A DNA stretch of 64,000 bases. Origin: Phorcus lineatus. Taxonomy: Eukaryota; Mollusca; Gastropoda; Trochida; Trochidae. Below are positions 11,566 through 22,990 of the stretch, piece after piece (the first letter of the stretch is position 1; each line of letters starts with the position of its first letter). The notes under the pieces were generated by a model, which was not told the origin of the DNA, ran no database searches, and saw only the letters and a list, made by a program, of their open reading frames with translations. The stretch covers positions 37,881,194-37,945,193 of the forward strand of contig OV121086.1 in the NCBI GenBank assembly GCA_921293015.1, in the 5' to 3' direction. The position numbers and the translations under genes are program-made.

Positions 11566-13079
11566 TATCCAAAAAAAGAAACGCATAGCCAGATTTGTTA
11601 GGAGAAATTGTTGTATTTTCAAACGCATATAAATTGAAAGGAAATGAAGTTACAAGTGTGATTTTTTACATCAGATTTAAGGAAATATCAATTAACGAAA
11701 TTACGTAAAAACATTAGATATGGCTTTCACAATATTTCACAGACGTCCGTAGAAAGTTAGCATCTGTTGTAGCCACCTTGTGCGTTGATGACAGTTCTCA
11801 CCCGCCTTGGCATCGACTGGATTAGACGCTATATGGTTGGTTTTGGAATCGTCTGCCACTCCTGCTGCACAAATAGAGCCAGTTCTTGTAGAGTTTGAGG
11901 CTGTTGTTGACGCTGAAGAAGACGTCGATCAAGTTCATCCCAAAGATGTTCAATTGCATTCAAATCTTGATAGCCAGATCATTGGAACTTATTAATGTTG
12001 TTTCTGGCGAGGAAATCTCCAGTGACTCGTCCAGCATGTGGCCTGGCGTTGTCCTGCTGGAACAGTTCACATTGGACGGGCAGGGTGTGTGGCTGCAGGA
12101 TGTTGTCTCTGTAGCGTACGACCGTCAAATTTCCATGAACGTGGATTAAATTGGTGCGACCAGTGTACGATATCGCCGCCCACATCATAACGCTGCTGCC
12201 ACCAAATCTGTCCACCTCAAGAACACAGTAAGCGGCAAAACGTTCGTTCCGACGCCATTAAACACGGTTTCTGCCATCTCGCCTCCGCAATAGGAACCTG
12301 GATTCATCACCGAACCAAACTAGGCGCTAGTTGCGAAGATTCCAAACACCAACTGTGTTACACCAACGAAGTCGATTGGCACGGTGTTGACGACGTGGAA
12401 CGTTGACAACGTAGGGTCTCCTGGCTCTCAATCCATCCTCCCTCAAGCTGTTCCCTACAGTCTGGCTTAAAATTCTTCTCAGTTCTGGTATGTTGCCTGC
12501 AGTACTCTCGGCAGTAGTTGTGCGATAACACAAATGGATGCCCCGGATGTAGCGATCTTGAGCTGGTGTGGTGACACATGGCCTGCCTGAACGGGGACTG
12601 TCATTTGTCGTGTTGGTCTGAAAGAACCTGTCGAAAAGTCTTGAAATGGTGCTCTGGCTAACGTGGAGACGTCCTGTCACCGAACATTGGGACTCTCCAG
12701 CTTGAAGTCTTCCGATGGCGATGTTTCTTGTTATAGCGTCAAGACGTGCCACCATGGAGTGTCTTACAATCAATCTCCAAACAAGTGGCAAATCCGAATG
12801 CGGCATCCCTTTTTATAGCCACACACTGCATGCATTTTCCACAAAACTTTCACGTTCGTAATTGCACGTGTTGCGTTGTGGCGAAGCGTTTTTGATTTAC
12901 CCTTAAAATGTTCACCAAAGTCAACATTTCCATGTAAGATCCATTTTTGGAAAAGAAAACGAAAACAACTTGTCAGTATCATCAATATCATTACTTTTTT
13001 GGACAATAGAAATAATACAAATAAAAATATTTCGATTTCAATTATGAAAAATCACCTATGCGTTACTTTTTTGGGATAG
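11565..13079 (-). mobile_element. Tc1/mariner-type DNA transposon, inactive
   Basis: A 1515-base element flanked by TA dinucleotides (11563-11564 and 13080-13081) within a TA repeat. The terminal inverted repeats begin CTATCCAAAAAAAGAAACGC on the left and CTATCCCAAAAAAGTAACGC on the right, two mismatches over about 20 bases. It contains one transposase frame on the minus strand, closed by stops. Confidence 0.88.
11757..12806 (-). pseudogene. Tc1-like transposase pseudogene (three in-frame stops)
   Basis: A single 350-codon frame with no frameshift but three nonsense codons: TAG at 12327-12329, TAA at 12258-12260, and TGA replacing Trp at 11979-11981. Residues about 25-75 form the N-terminal helix-turn-helix DNA-binding part (GRLHVSQSTISRLFDRF), followed by a GRP linker. 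Catalytic acidic residues are visible in GDESRF, QQDNARPH and LNAIEHLWDEL, the DDE triad of Tc1 transposases. The spacing between the last two appears one residue shorter than the usual 34. Not functional as it stands. Confidence 0.88.
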
Positions 13080-13780
13080 TATATATATATACACACATAA
13101 TTTATACACCCGGACAAAAGTACAGCTACCCCCAATATTCAAACATGTGATGCTGGGAAAAGGTATGAATAGTTTGACTGACTTAATCGTTTTGCCATGT
13201 AAAACGTAGATTTTGTGGCTTATTTATTAAAAAAACCCTGTATCTTCATGTTCAAATCTAAGGAAACTTCGACGATATATCTATTGTTCTTGTGTCAAAA
13301 CTACAAGATTAACTTCTGGTTTCAGATGTCAAAAACGACATTGTTGTTACCAAGTTGACATTAACAGATCAAAACATCTTTTATCATGCCTTGCCGGTTG
13401 TTAAAATGTCATCCCTCTTTACAACACATTTGGACAAAACGGTTACAACCATTCGATTAATTATAAGGAATATTGGGATTTTTGGGGTTCAAATCGTTCA
13501 TTTAACGTGTCTTTGTGATTAAGGGGGATAATTAAAGTTAATATTGAACCATTTACGTTTAACTTTAAATGCATTGTTGTTTTCCAAAATTTGCGATTCT
13601 GAAGGTTCACACAGTGAACTAGTAACCAGTTACTTTTAGTAAAATGTAGTTACTAAAAGTATGATCAGTTCAATTGACAGAATAGATTTTTCCACATTAC
13701 GACAACTGATATTAACTTTCAATATAACTGAATTTGTTTTTGGCCACCAAAATACCAACAATTTATAATCCAAATATCCA

Positions 13781-13925
13781 GAAGCAGTGAAGCGTTATGT
13801 GGATGATTTTCTTCTTGTGAAACTGTTAGATGATGAATATCATGAGAGACAATTGCTTTTTCTTAAACATAGTCTTCTGTCTTGTCAGGTTAAACCTTTG
13901 TCCTGGTGTATATTTAATGTGTTGT
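13781..13925 (+). pseudogene. possible reverse-transcriptase fragment (YVDD motif)
   Basis: A frame of about 47 codons contains KRYVDDFLLV, which resembles the catalytic YVDD/YIDD region of retroelement reverse transcriptases such as Penelope-like or LTR types. It closes at TAG (13923-13925), and further matching sequence in 13.9-14.8 kb is too decayed to place. It could be chance. No LTRs or second domain were identified. Confidence 0.28.
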
Positions 13926-15195
13926 AGGTTTCTTAACAATTAGAAAATTCTACAATTCTTGCATAGAGGTCGAGTTTAAATCTTATTACAAGGCACACGT
14001 TGAAAGTATTCATTTTCATTTATTGATAAGTCTGAGCATAATTACAATTCATTTGAGATAATTAGGAATTAAGTCACTGCTAATGTGTTGATGTATTTTC
14101 AAAAACAAGCGCTTATTCTTGGGTCATGGAAGGAAACAATAAGAAATGTTAAACGCCTTTAACAGATAATGCTTTTACATCGTAATCTCACCGAACACTT
14201 TCGATTGAAGAATTTTATCTTCGAAAGTTATGACATAAAGTTGCTAAGGACATGATAAATATCACGTAAAAAAGACAATGCAATCGTTGACAGAATCAGT
14301 TTATTGTTAAAAGCATCATGTCATGTGTATATATACTGCACAACTTAATCTAGAACTATCAAATAAGAAAGTCATTAAAAAAATATTTTGATGAGATTCA
14401 GGGCGACAAAAAGGTCAGTGAAATATTTCTGAGAGATTTGGCGTCTAGTGTATTCATTTCTTTTAAATAAGACTTCCCGGGCAAACCTGACGCAATGATA
14501 ATACTCTCTCACAAGTTGATACAGATCAAAATATTTCTATTGTTATTCGACAACATAGGAAGAAGATTTACCTTGTCATAGGTGACCTAAAGTTATATGG
14601 CATCAGTTACATTGATCCTACCATGCACTAGATGGATAATCATATATGACCATTGACATGTTGTACATGGACCAATTTCCGTAAATAAGGAGAAATGGGT
14701 TCCTAAAGATGCTGTGACAAAATTGCACAATTGTCAAATGCTCCCAATGTAATTTAGATTGATAAAATTAAAGCTCACGCCACAGTTTTGTATTGATCGT
14801 ACGCAAGTAGGATAGTCAAAATACCACCATTTCCCGTCTCAAGATCAAATGAAACTATTATAGTATGACTGAAGGACATGATCTATGAAATGACAGCTTT
14901 CCTTTCCATAATGAAACTATTGTAGTTAAATTACATTTTACAGCAGTTACTTGGTTTACGTGATCAACACATTTATAAGTTGCTTTATAAAAGAAATTAC
15001 ACACAAAATATCTTTCAGCGTAGAAATAAAACCTGTTGTAGAATTTATGAAAAGTGAAAAGCACGATAGCATGACAATAGCATCACTGCTCAATGACAAC
15101 TGATATTTTGTCACAAGGCCCATGCAAAATCTTGTTCTCGCGGATCGTGGCCCATAAAAGAAATTATTCATCAATCCGTCACACAGAACCTTGAT
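13926..15195. other. intergenic spacer, possibly decayed retroelement
   Basis: AT-rich and without a usable open frame. It may be the remainder of the retroelement hinted at by the YVDD fragment at 13.8 kb. Nothing else was seen. Confidence 0.35.
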
Positions 15196-18100
15196 TTAAA
15201 ACATCGTTTCTGGTCTTTTCTTAAGATATTCTGCAATATTCTTGTTGGCCGCCACCTTGCCGACGTTTGCTTTCACGAGAGGGTATTGTTTCAATATGTC
15301 ATCGGGAATTTTGTTCATGTCCGCCATGTCAAAGACAGCTAGATCTGCTAGAGTTATCTGAAATAGACAATTTGTTTCTTGAAATATTATCGATATATGT
15401 TGAATAGTTTGTTATAAAATGATCTGTATTAAAGTGTAAGTTCACCTACAGTATTAAGTATTATATTCAAGGATGGTATGAATTTCTAACATAAAGTGAA
15501 ACGCCTTCATTAAAAACAAATCGAACAAACTTATTGTCCTGAACGGATTAAATTTAGAATAAACAAATTAGGAAAAAGTCAATTTACAAATATAAAAGAA
15601 CATGTCTTACAGATTTTCCAACGAAGAAATTGCCTCCATTCTTAGTGATGATTTTTTCAAGGGCGTCTAGGAACTTGGGTAAAGTTTGCTCATATACTTC
15701 CTTCTCCAGTTTTGTCTGAAAAAAGAAGATATTCATAACATATAATACATGCATATCTGTGACGTTTGCATTCATTTCGTATTCACAAAGCTCCAAATAA
15801 GAAAATAAATTGTAGCCTTTTCACATGAATAACTTGCCATGAAATCGTGTGTAATCAGTATATATGTATAGCATGGTTCTTTGTTTATCGTTGAAATTTT
15901 GGAATTTGTTATATAAATTGTATCTTCTTCTTTGGTGGGATTGCGAGAAATAATGATGATGTTGCCAAAGGCTCTCCGCGTAAAACTATCATTACAAATC
16001 GCAATTGTTTGCCATTTGAAAGGAACAAGAAAAATAAAACGGTGGTCGAATGCATTAACTTTAGAATTTTAGTATGTTTATGTTTTGACATACTTAAATG
16101 TTATGGCCTACTGTAGATTAGGCTGCTCGGTGGTCTGACAATGTCACTATTAAGTTATAAGGGTTGATATACATAAATCCCTTTTAAATGTGATCAGGTG
16201 AAATCAGTCCTAAGGGTCATTTAACTTTTATGTCATCCTTGATAGAAACGATAAACATGGTCAGTTTGTAAAAAGAGATTAGCTGGGAATATTTGTGTTG
16301 AGTATTGAAAGGGAAGAGTAAAAAATTACGTCATTACTCGCCTGAGTAAGATACTGCAGTGTAATATTCATACGGCGATGTTAAGTTAGTGTAATACCGC
16401 TGCACGTAAGACTTCAAGTGTATGGTTGTTACGTCACAATGTTCGCACCGCCGTTACAATGGCGGCCAAGTCGCGGACATGTTTCGTTCAGTACCCTTTC
16501 GGTTATCATGCTTGATTACTGAGGTCAAGTAATAAACAGAATACCAAACTTCCTTCCATTTAATACTATTTTTTATTAAACACGTTAGTTGGTATGAAAC
16601 TCGTTTTCGCTCGTTTTATACTTAATCGTTAACTCGTTAAATAAAAAAATGGAAGGTCGTTTAGTATCTACCATTAGGAACCTACCTTTTTGTCCTGGTC
16701 AGACTGAAACAGGATGTTGATGAGATGGGTGATGACGTCAGACACCATTCCAAGAACCATGTCTATCTGCAGCATCTCAAGGTTCGTCTTTCCTCCTAGA
16801 CCTGGCCATTAGAAAGAGGACTATTTTCTAATTAAATTGCTTTGTTGATGATGATAAGCTCCATCTTCGAATACTATAAATAATAAAATTTGGTTCCGAC
16901 TCCTTAAAGTAATAATCTGATTTAAATGAGATCTCTGCACTGCATGATGAACATCAAAGTCTATAATCTGTGCTACACATTAAAGAAATAAATTAACAAA
17001 TCTTGATGAGATTGCCAAATATGAAATATAATTTTCAGACGTTTATGAACTTATAGGAGTATCAGTTGGCAGGGCAAGCTTAAGACCACTTTTATCTAAA
17101 AAAGTTCAAAGTTCAAACATTTGTTGATATCTGAAATATTCATTATGTTTATGATAATCGTTTTAGTTTTCTTCTGCCACTTATCTACTTTATTCATTTT
17201 CTTACCAAACTCTCTCGCCACGTATCTAGCAATGCCCATACTATCGCAGAATTCCTCTTTGCCTACAGTCAGGATGGGCAGCCATCCAAACAGCCGCTCT
17301 GAAATGGGATTTTCATATTTTGACATAAACTTGGTTATGTAACAGTTGTTTTTCTCATAAAACGTGACCTACGATACGTTCTGAATTAGGTGTATTGAAA
17401 CGTTTAGCAATATACAAACCTCCTAACATCAAACTCGTAAGCAAAAGTTTTTTATGGTTTTATTTTTATAATAAATAATATTTTTTGTTATTATCTTAAA
17501 GGAGCCTCACTTTTACACTATACTTGAATGTTTTTATGCATTTCACATCCACTGGAAGGGATTGAGTGAATAAAATGATAATCGATTTATCGATCATTAA
17601 AGTACACACGTCAACCATGAACCCATCGAACAACCTTACCAAAGACATTTTTAGTAGCAAAAAAATGATAAAACCCTATATAACCTACATAATTTACAGC
17701 ATTAATCTCCTTTAGGAGTCCGTCCTATCGTTAATCGGCCGGCCATGTTTTTTTTTTCGGGTAAGACAAAATGCGCTGAACTTTTAATTATTAAAACTAT
17801 AACTAAATGAATGGATAGAATGCCCACGTAATCATAAATGAATTATGGATGTATATCGCACAAAGATAGGTGTATATTTCCTTGTTGAAAGTGCGCATGC
17901 ACCAATACTAGGGTATACGTACATGTATACGTACTAACACGATTCCTTGAAGCGTTACACAGTGTAACTTACAGTGTAGATGGATCATATTGCACGTGTG
18001 ACGAGGGTCTCTGGTATGTGGCTGTCTACACGTTAGACATAAGAAATGAAATCATATCATTGATAATTTACATTATAACACATTTCTGTCGACGCTGTCA

Positions 18101-18822
18101 GCTCATCATTACCATTCAGAAATGATAATCTGATTTGACATGGTTTTTCGATGACATGCATTACGAATATCCCATTGCGCAACCCTATTTTTCAAAAGCA
18201 TTCGCGCGTGACGCCTTGCCTGTGCATGAACTCGGGCTATACTGCTTTCAATTCTATCCACTAGAAAAGAATCTCGGATTCGTGGAAGTGTTCTGTGTTA
18301 GAATTTATTTTGAAAATTTAACTGAAAGTCATCAGATCAGAGCTAAGGTTGCGTGCACAGGGGCCGGGGTTGTATATTTGAACACGAAGGGATAAATCAG
18401 GAATATCTATGCAGTACGATCAATAATGCATACAGAAAGCTTGCAATTTCTCAACAAAGGCAACCGAAAGCGAAAGTACACAAAGTGCCAGTCCGAACTT
18501 GCCAGGCAGTGACAGATACACGGGGAGAATGTCCTCCCACCGTTTCAATATTTGCCCCCCCCCCCCCCTTCAAAATTCACGGAACTATCAGTCCAAGGAA
18601 ATACACGTATAAAGATATCATGACAACTTTGAGATCAAGGCCATTGGGATTTAAAATAAACTGATAACTGAGACGAGGAATCTTACTTGGCTTTTCTTCG
18701 GGCCAATTTGCTTGTGGAATTCTTTCATCCTCGAATGGCTTATCTGCATAGGCAAAGACCAATCTGGTAACTTCTCCTCTCCCTCTTCCATTGAAGTATG
18801 TCAGCTTTAACTTCTCTGCCAT
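15196..18822 (-). CDS. sigma-class glutathione S-transferase, copy C (complete, altered glutathione loop)
   Basis: A 203-aa sigma-type GST. Coding exons: 18822-18687, 17298-17206, 16801-16686, 15715-15611, 15357-15196 (stop TAA). Phases are 1,1,0,0. The start MAEKLKLTYFNGRGRGE was chosen because it restores the family N-terminus; an upstream in-frame ATG would add 15 unrelated residues. The catalytic Tyr is residue 9. Unlike all the others, exon 2 reads RLFGWLPIL where the family has TPFGQLPVL: the Thr-Pro is lost and the glutathione-contacting Gln is replaced by Trp. The cis-Pro and the acidic-Ser pair (CDSMGIARYV) remain. Exon 5 starts ITLADLAVFD and is intact. All splice sites are canonical, so the gene looks expressed, but glutathione binding may be changed. 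Intron 3 holds a foldback repeat and intron 1 a C14 run. Confidence 0.92.
16541..16667. repeat. foldback element in GST-C intron 3
   Basis: The ends ATACCAAACTTCCTTCCATT and, inverted, AATGGAAGGTCGTTTAGTAT form a long imperfect hairpin. The centre (ACTCGTTTTCGCTCGTTTT) forms a second small stem. Likely a short MITE. Confidence 0.6.
18555..18568. repeat. C14 homopolymer in GST-C intron 1
   Basis: A run of 14 cytosines on the plus strand. Confidence 0.95.
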
Positions 18823-18888
18823 ATCGAGTCTGCTTTCTACCTGTCTTCCCTTGCTATAGATTCTCACGGTAGTGTCCCGACGCAGGTG

Positions 18889-18895
18889 TTTTATA
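18889..18895 (-). promoter_or_regulatory. TATA box of GST copy C
   Basis: The minus strand reads AATATAAAACACC about 67 bases upstream of the start codon of GST copy C. Confidence 0.5.
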
Positions 18896-20296
18896 TTACC
18901 TGTAGTTTCCGCCTAGCTGCGCATGCGTATTGAGTTTCGAAAATGCCTTTGGAAGTATTGTATAACTTGATATTGTGTTTATTGTTACGTTTCAATCACA
19001 GTATTGTTTCGCGTAACATACCTGTTTATTATTTATTACGATTATGACGATTTTAAATATCCTACAATTCCTATTGTACACAGCCTTTCACATTTAATCC
19101 AAACGCCAATTCATATAATCTCATGCGAGAGGAAAAGTTTTGTTAGAGGTACTTAGTCTAGCTATGGAATGCTTATCCTGCTTAGGAATTATTTCATTAG
19201 AAAGTTTCCCCTCCAGATCCCCAATTTAGTCGGAATCGGACCTATTAGATTATAATGGGTATAACTCACCAAGGCAATGGTTGATTATTTCGCTTTGCTT
19301 TGTTTTATTTCATGTTGAATTCATGATACTACTCATTATTATTTGAGATGTCTGCTTATATATTATTCATGCGTTGTCATAGTGATGATATTTGGTTACA
19401 TATATCTTTTGTCGATCTTTAAATCGTATCATTACAATAAGGTAACAACTTTATTGTGAACTTCATACTTTGCAGTTGATTCATTCATGGTTTGCGTTGT
19501 TAAAAGTCGAGTAATAAAGTCCTGTCAACTTGGTCATCCTGTCGAAAACGTAACTTAAGTCCAACTTCAATTTGTGAAAGCTTGTCATCACTGCGCAAGC
19601 CGTACACTGGAAAGAGCGAGCTGTACTTGGAAGTGAAGTTTATAGCGAGGAACTCAGATCGAAATTTGGTTATATGTAACTTCTAATCTCTCAATGTATC
19701 AATAACAAGTTTTTTTCCAAACACTCAAGATAGGTAAAAACTAAATTTATATTGTCTCCTATGCCTTGAACAATGACCAAACAACTATTTTTACTGTAGT
19801 GTGAAATTATTCATTCACGTCTCCGTCGAAATCGTTGATATTCACGTGTAAGCATATGGAATGAACAAACCATTGCGTCGTTAAACGAGCAAAAAAGGGA
19901 TTAAACGCTTCAGGATGATCTCTTCGGTCTGAACTCCCTTCGCTGGAAACATTTCTCTCTTCTCACATTTCGCAATTTCCGTTCTACGGTTATACACAGT
20001 GTTCAAAGAAAATCATATTCTTGTCAGTATATATAGAACATGATACCTAAATATAATGCAACAACAGGCTATGTCGAATACTTTATTACAATACCAATAA
20101 AGGTTTCATCAATAAAATTAACATATACTTAAAGCGATCAAGAAGTATGGATTATATTTTGATGTAACTGGCTGACATTGCCGTTTTAAAAAATTGTTTT
20201 TGAATTATCCTTTACAATGAATCCAAGTATTGCAGAACGCGTAAACGATGAAAATACAATTGTCGATGTATATGATACAACTAGGATAGAGTGAAT
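18896..20296. other. intergenic spacer between GST-D and GST-C
   Basis: AT-rich spacer containing the upstream region of GST copy C and the 3' flank of copy D. No further exon, RNA gene or clear repeat was recognised. Confidence 0.5.
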
Positions 20297-22990
20297 CTAG
20301 AATGGTGTTTCCGGCCTTTGCTTGATATATTCGGCAATTCTAGGGTTAGATCCCACTTTCTTGACAAGAGCCTTGAGTTTAGGAAAGTCATTCAAAACGT
20401 TCGGTTCGTTCTTCAGAACTTGTTCAAGGACGTTGAACACCATCAGGTCTGCGATAGTCAGCTGTGGATAAAATAAAATTTTTTTTAGACTGAACCATCA
20501 GATTATTCATATCAGCTATACAGTACTACATTTCCCCAGATTGTTAAGTTAATGTTTGCCTTATGACGGCTACTGACTTAAGTAGGGTAGGTTCGAACCA
20601 ACTGAAAACATCTTCCCTCTAGATCCGCCACTCACTGGGTTAGACACCAAGGCACACATGATCATAAAAGTATGGGATCAATCAAGTGAATGCAATATAC
20701 AACACATCGCTAGCGCAGGAACGCAGCTTAGTTTTGAACAAGTTTTGTAATTTCATAACCAGCCCGATTACAGAATATTCGACAAGTAATTAGATAGTAG
20801 GCTAATGGTGTGAAGCGCAAATGGAATGCGCTATAAAGAACTCAATTTGGAAACTGTTTATGTAACTTCTATCTTTCTAATCGAGCCTCGATAATCCATG
20901 GTAAACATTCCGACAATTATCTAGAATTATCGGAAGATCTATCCTGGATTATCGAGGAAGCTCGCAACCAATTTGCGCTGCAATTCCCCCTGTGATTTCA
21001 GATTGATTATTTTCTACAAGAAGCTAGATAGGCGGACTCGAATGTATTGTTAAAGGCCCTTTATAAGTAAACACACAATCACGAATCAAGAATTGGATTT
21101 ACGTACCGAACTACCATTGAAGTACTCAGCCGACAGCCTTCCCTCCAGCCATTTCAGGGTCATTGGCATCATGTCCTCCTTGACTTTCTTAATGATTTCA
21201 GCCTGATGAATATTATGATGTTTATCATTATTTGACTTGACAGGTTAAACTGAAATAACCTTATATGCAAAGAAGTTATATTAATTTATTCACACTGGTG
21301 ACAGTGAATATGACGTTATTGAACTACAACTAGAATTTTTAATGTCTCTAAAGCTTATTTTTCAACGTCTATTGACGTTTATGACGTCAACTTGCTAAAC
21401 TTGAGACAGATGCTTTTGCATTGGAAATGACAGAATTCTAACAGATTCTTACAAAAGAGAGCAATTCTTTAAATTCTTTAACAAAAGCGATATTAATCTC
21501 AGTTAGATAAGTACATACAAATGTTTCTGTCTGTGACTTTACACTCTTAAAATTGGCCTTTTTTACGTATAGAGTTCGACAAACGTGTTATTTAGGGCAA
21601 TCAAATGTCTCACACGTCGAACAAATTGGGGATCAACTAATTTTTACTACATTCGTACAGTTGTTATTTATCTAATTGTATCTGTTTGGTAATTGAAAGG
21701 CGAAAAACACATACGAAATATAGTCTTATTCGGATCACGTATTTTTGTCTTACCTTTTTCGATTCATCCTTTTCATACCGAACCTTTGCCATCGTCTCAG
21801 CTAAATCAGCGACCGTTTCCACCACGATGTTAAGTTTAAGTTGCTCCAAGTTGTTTTTACCGTGTAAGCCTGGATAGAAAATAATACTTATAATGCCAAA
21901 CTGTTACGGTAAAATGTGGGGTATGATATGATTGCGTTAAGGTGCAATGGGATCTTCACTTCTGTATTGAAAATTCTACATTGTACGTTTCTTTTTCGCA
22001 TTGCAACGATGCCTCAAAGATATACTAAATTAAATGATTTTTGTACTAGGATACGCAGGTATGTGAACAAACTTTTTGTATGCAGCTTTACGTATGTATA
22101 GAATGTATGTAAACTTATCTAAATGGTATATTTTATTAGAGACCAACTGAACAAAGGGGTCCAACTGCTGGGACACAACTTAAGTACCGATCATGAATAA
22201 GGAGTGATTTTAAGGTACTTACCGAACTCATTAGCTAGATAGTTGGCCATTGGTTTACTTTGACCAAACATCTCCCCATCAATAGTTAGACATGGTAGTT
22301 GGCCCATGGGTGTTTCTGAAAGTATCACACACAAAAGAAGTAAATATTTGAGCAGAGAAATCACAATATTTCATATTTGAATAGACTAACTGATCCATGG
22401 CACAGATACAGTTATAAAAGAATGTAAGTATATAGTCCTACTTGGTAAGCAAAACACTATTAAGAAATGAGATGTGTATATTAACCAATTACATACTGGT
22501 ATCTCCGACTTAATATTCCTCGTAGGTTTGAAATTTTACTGTTGGATGTAAACGTCATTCAATAAGCTTAAAGTAGTACTTAGAGCACTATTCATGTCAC
22601 ACTAAATTACTGCATCTGGACTCTCAAAATTGAACGGACACTGAATTTTATAGCAATTAAACCCTCACCGTCTTTTCGTATCCGTTCATAGTTACTGTAC
22701 ATTTCAAAGATACATCTATGGTTATGGTTAGAACTTAACTCAAAGCCATAAAGAACTAACGTGATTAACTCGTCAAAATTCGCGATTCCACTCATTAGTG
22801 ATTACAATAACATTTGAGAATATAAGGAAAATCTAACACAAGAAAGTGAAAAGTTACTTGGTTTGAATGCAGGCCACGTTGTCTGGTCATATCGTTTATC
22901 TTCAAATTTCTGACCAGCTGCAACGAAGAGAAGGCGACATAGTTCAGCCCTCCCCCTTCCATTGAAGTAGTGCAGCGTGTAGGTTGGCAT
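20297..22990 (-). CDS. sigma-class glutathione S-transferase, copy D (complete, 5 exons)
   Basis: A 200-aa sigma GST. Coding exons: 22990-22858, 22315-22223, 21869-21754, 21202-21107, 20461-20297 (stop TAG). Phases are 1,1,0,0. The N-terminus [16 protein letters not shown] has catalytic Tyr8. The glutathione loop reads TPMGQLPCL and is followed by [11 protein letters not shown], so the Gln-Ser pair is present but Pro replaces the usual Ala before the helix, as in copies E and F. Exon 4 is 96 bases, three codons shorter than the 105 of copies B, C and E, shortening the loop near its end. Exon 5 begins [10 protein letters not shown], where Asn replaces Asp in the second acidic position. A TAAATA word lies about 55 bases upstream of the start, a weak TATA candidate. 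Confidence 0.93.
20886..20957. repeat. nested palindrome in GST-D intron 4
   Basis: The outer arms CCTCGATAATCCA and TGGATTATCGAGG are perfect complements. Inside them TTCCGA and TCGGAA bracket a near-palindromic AATTATCTAGAATTAT. The whole 72 bases could fold into one hairpin; probably a tiny foldback MITE. Confidence 0.7.

Noticed and set aside
12876-13079. Plus-strand frame at the right end of the Tc1-like element
   Set aside because: Non-coding terminal part of the transposon; no similarity to any protein pattern.
18135-18664. Two overlapping plus-strand frames in GST-C intron 1
   Set aside because: No family resemblance; one runs through the C14 homopolymer and antisense to GST-C exon 1 flank.
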